Part shown: positions 26,109 through 34,484 of the stretch, one piece after another | Numbering within the stretch: the stretch's first letter is position 1 | Layout: every line of letters begins with the position of its first letter | Source of the DNA: SZUA-547 sp963669315 | GTDB lineage: Bacteria > Pseudomonadota > Alphaproteobacteria > Rhodobacterales > Rhodobacteraceae | Assembly: GCA_963669315.1 (NCBI GenBank) | Contig: OY770021.1 | Location: 682,001 to 746,000 of the forward strand | Direction: 5' to 3' | Length of the DNA: 64,000 nt | Translations under genes and position numbers: made by a program | The notes under the pieces: model-generated | What the model saw: only the letters and a program-made list of their open reading frames with translations | What the model was told of the DNA's origin: nothing | Database searches by the model: none

Positions 26109-26923
26109 ACTTGCTGGACGACTTTCTGATCCGCGCCCTGTTGGCGGGTCTGGCGCTGGCGCTGACGGCGGCGCCGCTGGGCTGCTTTGTCGTTTGGCGG
26201 CGCATGGCCTATTTCGGGGACGCGACCGCGCATGCCGCGCTGCTGGGAGTCTCGGCCGCGCTGCTGGCGGACGCCCCCCTGCCCTTCGGCGCCGCGGTGG
26301 TCGCCGCCGCCATGGCGCTTATCGTCTCGGCCAGCGCTCGCCAAGCAGGCCGCGGAGGTCAGTATGCGCCCGACACCCTTTTGGGCGTCGCAGCCCATGG
26401 CGCGCTGGCGCTGGGACTGGTGGGGCTGGCGCTGGCGCCCGGCGGGCAGGCAAGGCTGCACGCCTTTCTAATGGGCGACCTTCTGGCGGTTTCGAAATTG
26501 GATTTAACGGTGATCTGGGGCGCGGCGGCGGCGCTGGGGGCCTATTTGTGGTCCCGCTGGTCGCCGCTTTTGACCGTCGCGCTCAGCCCGGAACTGGCGT
26601 CGGCTGAGGGAATCGCTGTCCGGCGCGAGAACGCGATCTATCTTCTGGCGCTCGCCCTGTTCGCCGCGGCCGCGATGAAGATCGTCGGCGCGTTGTTGGT
26701 GACGGCTTTTCTAATAATTCCAGCGGCGGCGGCGAGGCCGCTTTCCTGCACGCCAGAGGGAATGGCGCGGCTTGCGATGGTATTGGGCGCGCTTGCGGTC
26801 GTTTTGGGACTTGGCGGGTCTTACGTCGCGGACTCTCCCACCGGACCCAGCATCGTCGTGGCGGCGGCCCTTCTGTTTTCCGTCTGCAATCTCTTGCCTA
26901 AGTTTGGTGCAGTGCAACGATAG
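26105..26923 (+). CDS. znuB: Zinc ABC transporter permease
   Basis: A 272-residue ABC-3 family permease with about eight helices. It starts MNLLDDFLIRALLAGL, has the conserved WRRMAYFGDATAHAALLGV loop that contacts ZnuC, and later SAEGIAVRRENAIY. It would move zinc across the inner membrane. The binding protein ZnuA is not beside this operon, unlike in many relatives. Confidence 0.94.
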   Translation: MNLLDDFLIRALLAGLALALTAAPLGCFVVWRRMAYFGDATAHAALLGVSAALLADAPLPFGAAVVAAAMALIVSASARQAGRGGQYAPDTLLGVAAHGALALGLVGLALAPGGQARLHAFLMGDLLAVSKLDLTVIWGAAAALGAYLWSRWSPLLTVALSPELASAEGIAVRRENAIYLLALALFAAAAMKIVGALLVTAFLIIPAAAARPLSCTPEGMARLAMVLGALAVVLGLGGSYVADSPTGPSIVVAAALLFSVCNLLPKFGAVQR

Positions 26924-27068
26924 CGATCGCCGAGTTCCGAATACTCCCACAATGCGAAACCCTTGGTCGACACTTCCCGTGTAATTTGTTAAGCTTATGA
27001 CAATCACCAAGAAAGTTTGCGTGGCGTGCCCTAGGACTTCGAGCATCGAAATTGGGGGCTTGGCAGCC

Positions 27069-28220
27069 ATGAAAATTCCTTCACCGGCATCCGCAGCCGG
27101 ACTTTATGCGTTTGCGATCGCTGGCGCGCTCTGCGCCACCTCGTTGCACGCGGCTGAGACTGGTTCTGCGCAGGGCGTCGGCGAGGCCGTCGCCGTGATC
27201 GACAACGCGAACATCACCGGCGAGATTGGCGACCGCACTCTGGCCGTCGGCGCCAGAGTGTTCATGGGCGACCTGATTAAAACGGACGGCGCGGGAGAAG
27301 CGCAGTTGCTGTTCGCCGACGAGACCCGGATGGTGGTCGGGCCGAATTCCTCTCTGATCATCGACGAGTTCGTCTTCCGCAATGAAGCCTCGGTTTCAAA
27401 ATTTGCGGTTCGCGCGCTTGGCGGCGCGTTTCGGTTCATGACCGGGAAAAGCGAGAAAGAGAGCTACTCGATTCGCACGCCATCGGCGACGATCGGCGTG
27501 CGCGGCACCGCTTTCGACTTCAGCATCGCGCCGGATGGCCGGACGGATTTGGTGCTGTTCCACGGTTCTGCGCATGTGTGCGGAAATGGCGGTTCTTGCG
27601 AGACCGTGGTGCATACCTGCGATCTGGCGCGGTCCGACCTGAATGAAGCGGTTGAGGTGATCCGTCAGGAGAGAAAGCGCGCGCGTGTGACGTCGTCGCT
27701 GTTCCCCTACGTCGCATCACAAAGCTCGCTGCGTTCCGACTTCAAACTTGCAACGGAATCCTGCGGCGAAGTCGCCGTAATCGATGTGGATCCGGTTGAT
27801 CCGACGCCTGTCGTCAGGGTCGAGAAAGTGGAGACGGTTGTAACCGTCGCATCCGCGCCGCCTCCGCCAGCAAATGATCCGCCACCACCTCCGCCTGCCG
27901 CGCCGCCACCGCCAGTGGGTGACGGAAATGACGGGCTTGGAAATGGTGACGGCGAGAATCCCGGATGCAAGGGAGGCGGCTGCGTGGATGTGTCTAATCC
28001 CGGCAGGGGTCATGGCGATGACACATCGCCAGGTCAAAGTGGCGAAAAAGGCAATGGCGGCGGAAATAGCACATCTGGTGGCGGCGGCGGCGCGAATAGC
28101 GCGTCCGGCGGAAACGGAAATGACACTTCCAGCGCCGGCGACGACACGACGTCCAACGGCAATGGGCGCGGTGGCGGAAACGGGCGCGGGAACGGCAATG
28201 GGCGGGGCGGACGCGGCTGA
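27069..28220 (+). CDS. Secreted FecR-domain protein with Pro- and Gly/Asn-rich tail
   Basis: A 383-residue protein. Signal peptide (about 1-28, ending in SLHAAE), then a FecR-type beta domain (about 35-165: GDLIKTDGAGEAQLLFADET, then IRTPSATIGVRGTAFDF). A Cys pair region follows (VCGNGGSCETVVHTC). A Pro-rich stretch and about 110 residues rich in Gly, Asn and Ser end in RGGNGRGNGNGRGGRG. The start at 27069 gives a proper signal peptide; a frame extension of 24 codons does not. FecR domains of this type often stand beside CHASE2 cyclases, as here. Confidence 0.82.
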   Translation: MKIPSPASAAGLYAFAIAGALCATSLHAAETGSAQGVGEAVAVIDNANITGEIGDRTLAVGARVFMGDLIKTDGAGEAQLLFADETRMVVGPNSSLIIDEFVFRNEASVSKFAVRALGGAFRFMTGKSEKESYSIRTPSATIGVRGTAFDFSIAPDGRTDLVLFHGSAHVCGNGGSCETVVHTCDLARSDLNEAVEVIRQERKRARVTSSLFPYVASQSSLRSDFKLATESCGEVAVIDVDPVDPTPVVRVEKVETVVTVASAPPPPANDPPPPPPAAPPPPVGDGNDGLGNGDGENPGCKGGGCVDVSNPGRGHGDDTSPGQSGEKGNGGGNSTSGGGGGANSASGGNGNDTSSAGDDTTSNGNGRGGGNGRGNGNGRGGRG

Positions 28221-28255
28221 TGAGAGCCGTCGGTCGGAGATTGTCCTGAACCGCC

Positions 28256-30469
28256 ATGGCGTTGCCAACGCCTAGCCCTCGTTTGATCGCGCTGATTGTC
28301 GGCCTGCTCTGCGTGGCCGGTTTCACCGCCGTTCGGATCGCGGACCCATTCCCTGTCCGCGTCATGCGCTCAGTCACATTCGACATGTTCCAGCGGATGG
28401 CGCCCCGGCCGTACGACCCGTCGGTTCCGGTGCGCATCGTGACCATAGACGAGGCTTCGCTGAGAACGATCGGTCAATGGCCCTGGCCCCGGAACGTTCT
28501 GGGCGAGATGGTCGATCGCTTGCACGCCGCCGGAGCGGCGGTCGTGGCGTTCGACTTCATGTTCGCGGAATCCGACCGGTTGTCGCCGTCGCGCATTGTC
28601 GAGCAGCCCGAGGTCGCTGCGATTCTAAAATCGTCCCGCGCTCAAAAGCTGGCCTCCGAGTTGCCAGACAACGACCTGGTATTCGGCGACGCGATCGGTC
28701 GTGGCGCTGTAGTGCTGGGTTTTGCAACCTCGGTCGAGGAAGGCGCGCCGCCGCCACTTCGGGCGGGTTTCGCGTATACCGGCGAACCAGTGACCGGCGC
28801 GCCGCCACTCATGATGGGCTCAACGCCGCCCCACCCCAGCCTTTCAGAAGGCGCGCTTGGCGTCGGGTCGATTAGTCTGAGCCGCGATGACGGATATGGC
28901 GTCGTGCGATCGACCCCTCTGATATGGAGCGATGGAAACCGAAACTACCCAAGTCTGGCGGCGGAGGCGCTCCGGGTTGCGCAGGGCGCTTCAACTTATG
29001 TCGTTCATGGCCACCCGACCATCGCCGACTCAATCGAAGCGGTGCGAATCGGGGGATTTGAAGCCCCGACGACGCCCGCTGGCGAGTTGGTGATGCGCTA
29101 CACGCATGACATGCCCAATCGCTATATCCCGGCTCATGACCTGTTCGACGATGACAGATTGCGTGCTCTGATCCCGAAACTTGAAGGGCATATCGTCTTC
29201 GTCGGCGCCTCCGCGACCGGGCTGTTCGATATCCGGCAGACGACATTGGGCGAAAGCGTTCCCGGTGTCCTGATACACGCCCAGGCGGCCGAGCAGATTC
29301 TGACGCAGAATTTTTTGCTCCGCGCCGATTGGGTGCAGGCGGTCGAACTGGGAATTCTGATCGCCACCGGAATTTTGCTAATCGTCACAACGCTTTATCT
29401 CGGCGCGCGGTCCTCGTTCGTACTGGGTTTCGCAATCGCCGTCTGGGTATTTGGCGGCGCGTGGTACGCCTTCAACACATCCGGACTGTTGATCGATCCG
29501 AGCTTCGCCCTAGTCGGTGGTTTTGTCGGTTGGTTCGCCACAACCGCGTTTCGCTATGTCGTCGCCGACCGGGACAAACGGGTCATTCGCCACGCATTCT
29601 CGCATTATGTGGCGCCCTCGATCCTGCGCCAGATCGAGAACGATTCCGGGCGGCTGGAGTTGGGCGGCGAGACGCGAGAAGTCTCGATCATGTTCTCGGA
29701 TGTGCGCGACTTCACGCCATTGTCCGAATCGTTGTCGCCGACGGAGTTGGTCGCCTTGCTGAATAAGCTGCTGGGCGAATTGAGCGCCGAGATCGTTTCT
29801 GAAGGCGGTACGATCGACAAATATATCGGCGATTCAGTTATGGCGTTCTGGAACGCCCCGCTGGATCAGGCGCACCACGCGAAGCTCGCCTGCAACGCCG
29901 CGATAAAGATGCGGGCCGCAGCGCGACGTCTGAATGAAACGGACGGGTTGGGCCTGAAGGAGCTAGAAGGGTCAGGCGCCGAACTTAGGATCGGTATCGG
30001 CGTCAATACCGGCAACGCCTGCGTCGGCAATGTCGGCTCAATGGAACGGTTCGACTATTCGGCCGTTGGCGACGCGGTGAATGTTGCGTCGCGGATTGAA
30101 AGTTCGTGCAAGCATGTCGCGTTCGACATCCTGGTCGCAGGCGCCACCGCCGCGCAGGCGCCTGACTTCGCGCTGCTGGAAGCGGGCGGTATCGCCCTGA
30201 AAGGCAAATCGAAACCCGAGACACTGTATCTACTGGTTGGCGATGAGACGTTCCGACGAAGCGCTGCTTTCTGTGAATTTGAGAATCAATACCGGTACTT
30301 GCTCCGCTATCTGCACTCGGGGGATGAAACCGGGTTCCTGAACATGATGGGGCAATTGCGCATGCTGGCGGATTCGATTCATCCTATGATGCATGTTTAT
30401 CTGGCGCGTCTCATGGATCGCCGCGACGAGTTCATCGAGCACAAAGCACTGACCGAGGCGGCGGAATAG
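28256..30469 (+). CDS. CHASE2-domain class III adenylate/guanylate cyclase
   Basis: A 737-residue membrane sensor. An N-terminal helix (about 9-26) leads into a periplasmic CHASE2 domain (about 40-345: TIDEASLRTIGQWPWPR, then AAVVAFDFMFAE), three closely packed helices (about 360-435), and a cyclase domain (about 475-660). Catalytic residues are complete: Asp in IMFSDVRDFT, Lys/Asp in DKYIGDSVMAFW, and Asn/Arg in GDAVNVASRIES. It should make cAMP or cGMP in response to a periplasmic cue, possibly through the FecR protein encoded 35 bases upstream. Confidence 0.9.
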   Translation: MALPTPSPRLIALIVGLLCVAGFTAVRIADPFPVRVMRSVTFDMFQRMAPRPYDPSVPVRIVTIDEASLRTIGQWPWPRNVLGEMVDRLHAAGAAVVAFDFMFAESDRLSPSRIVEQPEVAAILKSSRAQKLASELPDNDLVFGDAIGRGAVVLGFATSVEEGAPPPLRAGFAYTGEPVTGAPPLMMGSTPPHPSLSEGALGVGSISLSRDDGYGVVRSTPLIWSDGNRNYPSLAAEALRVAQGASTYVVHGHPTIADSIEAVRIGGFEAPTTPAGELVMRYTHDMPNRYIPAHDLFDDDRLRALIPKLEGHIVFVGASATGLFDIRQTTLGESVPGVLIHAQAAEQILTQNFLLRADWVQAVELGILIATGILLIVTTLYLGARSSFVLGFAIAVWVFGGAWYAFNTSGLLIDPSFALVGGFVGWFATTAFRYVVADRDKRVIRHAFSHYVAPSILRQIENDSGRLELGGETREVSIMFSDVRDFTPLSESLSPTELVALLNKLLGELSAEIVSEGGTIDKYIGDSVMAFWNAPLDQAHHAKLACNAAIKMRAAARRLNETDGLGLKELEGSGAELRIGIGVNTGNACVGNVGSMERFDYSAVGDAVNVASRIESSCKHVAFDILVAGATAAQAPDFALLEAGGIALKGKSKPETLYLLVGDETFRRSAAFCEFENQYRYLLRYLHSGDETGFLNMMGQLRMLADSIHPMMHVYLARLMDRRDEFIEHKALTEAAE

Positions 30470-30530
30470 ACCGGTGCGCGAGCTGCCCAGATATACCTAA
30501 AGACATTTGCATATTGCGCACTTCGTGTTT

Positions 30531-30552
30531 AAGTTGATTTTGCGATCAACTT
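30531..30552. other. Palindrome upstream of the outer-membrane-like gene
   Basis: AAGTTGAT-TTTGCG-ATCAACTT is an eight-base perfect inverted repeat 34 bases before the next gene. It may be an operator or an mRNA hairpin. The TTGAT/ATCAA half-sites look FNR-like but the spacer is six bases, not four. Confidence 0.35.
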
Positions 30553-30585
30553 CTCGATTGAGTTCATCGCTTCAAGGGGGCCGCG

Positions 30586-31392
30586 ATGAAACTTCGCTCG
30601 CAATGGGTGGCTTTCGCTTTCGCCGGCTTCACTGGCGCGAGCTTTCCTACCCAAGGCAGTGGCGGCGCCTGGACGCCGCCCGCTGGCGAAGGGGTCTTCA
30701 TCTCTAAGGTCGAGTATGTGACAGCCAACGCTCAGTTCGATGGATCCGGCGCTCCAGCGGCGGGCGAGTTCTACAAAATGCATGTCGAAGGCTATGGAGA
30801 ATACGGGCTTTCAGACTGGTTCACGCTCGTCGGGCAAGTCGATTACGATCTGTCCTGGCTGAACACTGAGGGGGAACCGGCAATCTCGGAAGGGTTCGGC
30901 CGGTTCGGTATTTGGGGACGAACGCGACTATGGAGCGGGAAGGCGGATGTCGCCTCGGTTCAGGCCGGGATCGAATTGCCCGGCGACCGGTCAGGCCTCA
31001 ATGCGCCCGTTCTCGGCGCGGAGCCAGGTTCGATCTCCGTCAGGGGACTTTGGGGGCGGGGCTATTCCAGCGAATGGGGCCCCGGCTTTCTGGACGTACA
31101 AGCAGGGTTTCTGTTGCGGGATGAAGATGCGCCGACGCAGGCGGAGCTCGACCTGACGGCCGGGCACTGGGTGCTCGACGACGTCATGGCGCTCGCGCAA
31201 TTGTTCAACACCTACAGTCTGGATTATCGGATGTATGACCCGCTGGATTACGACCAATCGAAAGCCTCCTTTGCCGCTGGATGGCGTGTCAGCGACCAGT
31301 CCACGGTTCTGCTCGGCGTCAGCGCAGACGTGGCCACGCGCAATCTGGAGCCGACCAAATCCGTTTTCCTGAGTCTGTGGCGCAATTTCTAG
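30586..31392 (+). CDS. Putative outer-membrane beta-barrel protein next to the CHASE2 cyclase
   Basis: A 268-residue protein with an N-terminal signal-like segment (MKLRSQWVAFAFAGFTGASF), then alternating polar/hydrophobic strands rich in Tyr, Trp and Gly (VEGYGEYGLSDWFTLVGQVDYDLSW, RFGIWGRTRLW). It ends in a C-terminal Phe (LSLWRNF), typical of porin-type barrels. RBS is a weak AAGGGGGCC. I do not recognise a named family. It shares orientation with the FecR and CHASE2 genes and is separated by 116 bases. Confidence 0.65.
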   Translation: MKLRSQWVAFAFAGFTGASFPTQGSGGAWTPPAGEGVFISKVEYVTANAQFDGSGAPAAGEFYKMHVEGYGEYGLSDWFTLVGQVDYDLSWLNTEGEPAISEGFGRFGIWGRTRLWSGKADVASVQAGIELPGDRSGLNAPVLGAEPGSISVRGLWGRGYSSEWGPGFLDVQAGFLLRDEDAPTQAELDLTAGHWVLDDVMALAQLFNTYSLDYRMYDPLDYDQSKASFAAGWRVSDQSTVLLGVSADVATRNLEPTKSVFLSLWRNF

Positions 31393-31463
31393 CCTCTGCT
31401 TGCCGAAGAGTGTGAGCCTGTTCTAGGACTCGTGGATCGCGCAAACAGGACAAGGCTGACCCC

Positions 31464-31898
31464 ATGCCGGAAGATTGGATGAATGGACTGCTGGGCGGCG
31501 GCCTGATCGGCGCGGCGGCGGGCGCGCTGCTTTTGCTGAACGGCCGGATCGCGGGCGTCAGCGGCATTGTTGGCGCACTGCTGAAGAGCCCGCAGGGCGA
31601 GGCGCTTGCATGGATTGAACGCGCGGCATTTGTGATCGGCCTGGTCACAGCCCCTCTGGTTTTCGGCGCGCTGGGCGGCGCGCGGGATGTAATCATCACT
31701 CAGAATGCGGGGCTGTTGATCGCGGGCGGTCTTCTGGTGGGCGTCGGCACGCGCATGGGTTCGGGCTGCACCAGCGGCCACGGGATCTGCGGAATGGCGC
31801 GGCTGTCGCGCCGCTCGATCGCCGCGGTCGCCACGTTCATGGGGGTGGCGGTTCTGGTGGTCGCGCTCAAAACACTGATTTCCGGGGGCGGCGCATGA
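31464..31898 (+). CDS. YeeE/YedE-family transporter half (PmpA-like)
   Basis: A 144-residue four-helix membrane protein starting MPEDWMNGLLGGGLIGAAAG. The signature GTRMGSGCTSGHGICGMARLS contains the Cys thought to guide sulfur compounds through the pore of YeeE/YedE-type transporters. It overlaps the next gene by four bases and the two together make the two-part form of this family. No BigR- or rhodanese-type gene is adjacent. Confidence 0.88.
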   Translation: MPEDWMNGLLGGGLIGAAAGALLLLNGRIAGVSGIVGALLKSPQGEALAWIERAAFVIGLVTAPLVFGALGGARDVIITQNAGLLIAGGLLVGVGTRMGSGCTSGHGICGMARLSRRSIAAVATFMGVAVLVVALKTLISGGGA

Positions 31899-32323
31899 GA
31901 ACTCTGATCGCGCTTCTCTCCGGGCTGGTCTTCGGGCTTGGCCTGATGCTGTCCGACATGGTGAACCCGGCGCGGGTTCTGGCCTTTCTGGACATTTTCG
32001 GCGCGTGGGATCTGACGCTCGCATTCGTCATGGCGGGAGGGCTGGCGGTCTCAGCTGGCGCATGGGCGCTCGCGGGACGTCGGGATCGCGCGGTCTGCGG
32101 CGGCGTGTTGCCCGGCAAGCCGACCGGCGCCATCGACGCCCAACTAATCGGCGGCGCGAGCCTCTTCGGCCTCGGCTGGGGGCTGGTGGGCGTCTGTCCC
32201 GGCCCTGCGATCACCGGCCTTCTGATCGGCGGCTGGCCCATCGCCCTCTTCGTTGCCGCGATGCTGGCGGGCATGATCGCCCATGACGCGCTGATCGCGC
32301 CGCGGTTGGCGCGGACAGCCTGA
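31895..32323 (+). CDS. YeeE/YedE-family transporter half (PmpB-like, DUF6691 type)
   Basis: A 142-residue four-helix partner of the preceding gene. Signatures are SGLVFGLGLMLSDMVNPARV, LAFLDIFGAWD and GLGWGLVGVCPGPAI, the second Cys-containing pore motif. It ends five bases from the convergent lysK gene. Confidence 0.88.
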   Translation: MRTLIALLSGLVFGLGLMLSDMVNPARVLAFLDIFGAWDLTLAFVMAGGLAVSAGAWALAGRRDRAVCGGVLPGKPTGAIDAQLIGGASLFGLGWGLVGVCPGPAITGLLIGGWPIALFVAAMLAGMIAHDALIAPRLARTA

Positions 32324-32327
32324 GCGA

Positions 32328-33911
32328 TCAGGCCGCCGCCAACTTTCCGGCTAAACCTCTGTCGATCAGTGTCACGGTCTCCTCCACGCCATAGAGCGCG
32401 ATGAAGCCGCCGAAGCGCGGGCCCTGACTGGCGCCGAGCAACACCTCGTAGATCGCCTTGAACCAATCTCTGAGGTTCTCGAACGGATGAGTCTTTCCAA
32501 CTTCATAGACGATGTTCTGAAGGCTCTCCGCATCCGCCGGGCCGTCATAGGCGGCCAGCTTCTCACGCAACTCAGACAGCGCCGCACGCTCCAGATCCGT
32601 CGCCGCGCGGAACACTTTCGAAGGCGCCACGTGGTCATGGTAGTAGCGCACGGCGTAGCCCGCAGCCGCATCAAGGCCGGGGTGAGTCTCCGGCGAGGCG
32701 TCGGGCGCATAGCGCTTTATGAAGCCCCACAGCTGGTCCTTGTCCTCGGCGCTCGCCACCGACGCCAGATTCAGCAGCATGGCGAAGGGCACGACCATGT
32801 CCGAGGCCGGAACCTGAGTCCCGTGAATATGATAGACGGGGTTGTTCAGCTGCGCCTTCACCTCCTGCCCCGGATAGGCGCGCAGCTGCTGGTGGTATTC
32901 ATCCACCGCCTTAGGAATGACGTCGAAATGGAGTCGCTTGGCCGATTTCGGCTTCTGATACATGAAATATTGCAGGCTCTCCGGCGCGGCGTAGGTCAGC
33001 CATTCCTCCATCGACAGACCATTTCCCTTGGATTTCGAGATCTTCTGTCCAAGCTCATCGTTGAACAGCTCATATGTCAGCGTCTCGGGCCTGGGCCTGC
33101 CCAGCGCGCGGCAGATTTTCGTGGCCTGCGTGACGCTGTCGATCAGATCCTTGCCCGACATTTCGTAGTCGACGCCAAGGGCGGCCCAGCGCATCGCCCA
33201 ATCGGGCTTCCACTGCATCTTTACATGGCCGCCTGTGATCGGAATCTCGACGCGCTCGCCGTCAGGCTCCTGATAGACGATCGTTCCCTTCTCGACATTG
33301 CGCTCCAGCGTCGGAACCTGCAGCACATGGCCCGTCTTCGGGCTGACCGGCAGGAATGGCGAATATGTGGCCCGCCGTTCTTCACCCAGCGTCGGCAGCA
33401 TGATCTCCATGATCTTGTCGAACCGGGCCAGCGCGGTCAGCAGCGCCTCGTCAAACCGCCCCTCGCGGTAGTAGTCGGTGGAAGACGCGAATTCGTACTC
33501 AAAGCCATAGCTGTCCAGAAATGCGCGAAGGCGCGAGTTGTTGTGAGCGCCGAGACTGTCATGAGTGCCAAAGGGATCGCGGACCTTGGTCAGAGGCAGA
33601 TTCAGGTCTTCGGCCAACATTTCCTGATTGGGCAGGTTGGTCGGCACCTTGCGGAACCCGTCCAAATCGTCCGAGAAACAGATCAGGCGCGTCGGGATAT
33701 CAGACAGGGTTTCGAACGCCCGGCGCACCATGGTCGTGCGCGCGACCTCTCCAAAGGTGCCGATATGCGGCAGGCCGGACGGGCCATAGCCGGTTTCGAA
33801 CAGCACATATCCCTTTTCAGGCCGGCCGGACTTGTAGCGTTTGAGCAGTTTGCGCGCCTCTTCGAACGGCCAGGCCTTCGAGGCGAGTGCGGCGTCGCGG
33901 TGCTCAGTCAT
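32328..33911 (-). CDS. lysK: Lysyl-tRNA synthetase, class I
   Basis: A 527-residue class I enzyme charging tRNA-Lys. The HIGH motif is seen as SGLPHIGTFGE at about residue 50 and the KMSKS motif as KISKSKGNG at about 290. The Rossmann fold and the helical C-terminal domain have normal length. Most bacteria use the unrelated class II LysRS; class I is usual in archaea and alphaproteobacteria, which supports the taxonomic reading. Confidence 0.95.
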   Translation of the reverse strand: MTEHRDAALASKAWPFEEARKLLKRYKSGRPEKGYVLFETGYGPSGLPHIGTFGEVARTTMVRRAFETLSDIPTRLICFSDDLDGFRKVPTNLPNQEMLAEDLNLPLTKVRDPFGTHDSLGAHNNSRLRAFLDSYGFEYEFASSTDYYREGRFDEALLTALARFDKIMEIMLPTLGEERRATYSPFLPVSPKTGHVLQVPTLERNVEKGTIVYQEPDGERVEIPITGGHVKMQWKPDWAMRWAALGVDYEMSGKDLIDSVTQATKICRALGRPRPETLTYELFNDELGQKISKSKGNGLSMEEWLTYAAPESLQYFMYQKPKSAKRLHFDVIPKAVDEYHQQLRAYPGQEVKAQLNNPVYHIHGTQVPASDMVVPFAMLLNLASVASAEDKDQLWGFIKRYAPDASPETHPGLDAAAGYAVRYYHDHVAPSKVFRAATDLERAALSELREKLAAYDGPADAESLQNIVYEVGKTHPFENLRDWFKAIYEVLLGASQGPRFGGFIALYGVEETVTLIDRGLAGKLAAA

Positions 33912-34061
33912 ATCAATTCTCTCTTCACATCTCGCATCCCACGCCTATCCGGTTCAGATATGCGGGCTGGGCGCGCGACTCCTATTGCCGGGCTTCGGGC
34001 CGGTCAATAAGGTCCGTGCAGGAACCCCTTTATCGCGCAATGAATTCAGGAGCGTGTTTCA

Positions 34062-34484
34062 ATGACGACGTATAACCCACAGGACGCGCTTGTCGCGGTG
34101 ATGGTGGCGACCTCGGCCGCCGACCAGAACATGTCTACGCAAGAGACGCTGACGATCAGCAATATCGTGCAACTGCTTCCGGTGTTCATTGACTATGACA
34201 CCGATCGGATCGGCACGGTGTCGCAAACCGTGGCCGACCTTTTGGAAGAGGAAGACGGGCTGGACGCGCTGATCGGTCTGGTGGTCGAGTCGCTGCCCGA
34301 TCACCTGCATGAGACCGCCTATGCGTTGGCCTGCGACGTGGCCGCGGCGGATGGTCGGGTCAACATGACCGAGCTGCGTTTTCTGGAGATGCTGCGCTAC
34401 GATCTGAATGTGGGCCGACTTCCCGCCGCCGCGATTGAGCGCGGCGCCCGCGCGCGTCATGCCCGGCTGGAGCCCAGGACCTAG
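34062..34484 (+). CDS. TerB-like (tellurite resistance TerB fold) protein
   Basis: A 140-residue all-helical protein starting MTTYNPQDALVAVMVATSAAD after AGGAGCGTGTTTC. The acidic motif AADGRVNMTELRFLEMLRYDL is the TerB-type metal-binding loop region, and a first copy of the same helix-loop pattern is at the N-terminus. TerB proteins bind calcium in some cases; its role here is unknown. It overlaps the convergent dacB gene by four bases. Confidence 0.85.
   Translation: MTTYNPQDALVAVMVATSAADQNMSTQETLTISNIVQLLPVFIDYDTDRIGTVSQTVADLLEEEDGLDALIGLVVESLPDHLHETAYALACDVAAADGRVNMTELRFLEMLRYDLNVGRLPAAAIERGARARHARLEPRT

Noticed and set aside
30534..30549. FNR box before the barrel gene
   Set aside because: The half-sites TTGAT and ATCAA are separated by six bases instead of four.
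32487..34010. 507-codon plus-strand frame
   Set aside because: Antisense to lysK, whose motifs are complete.
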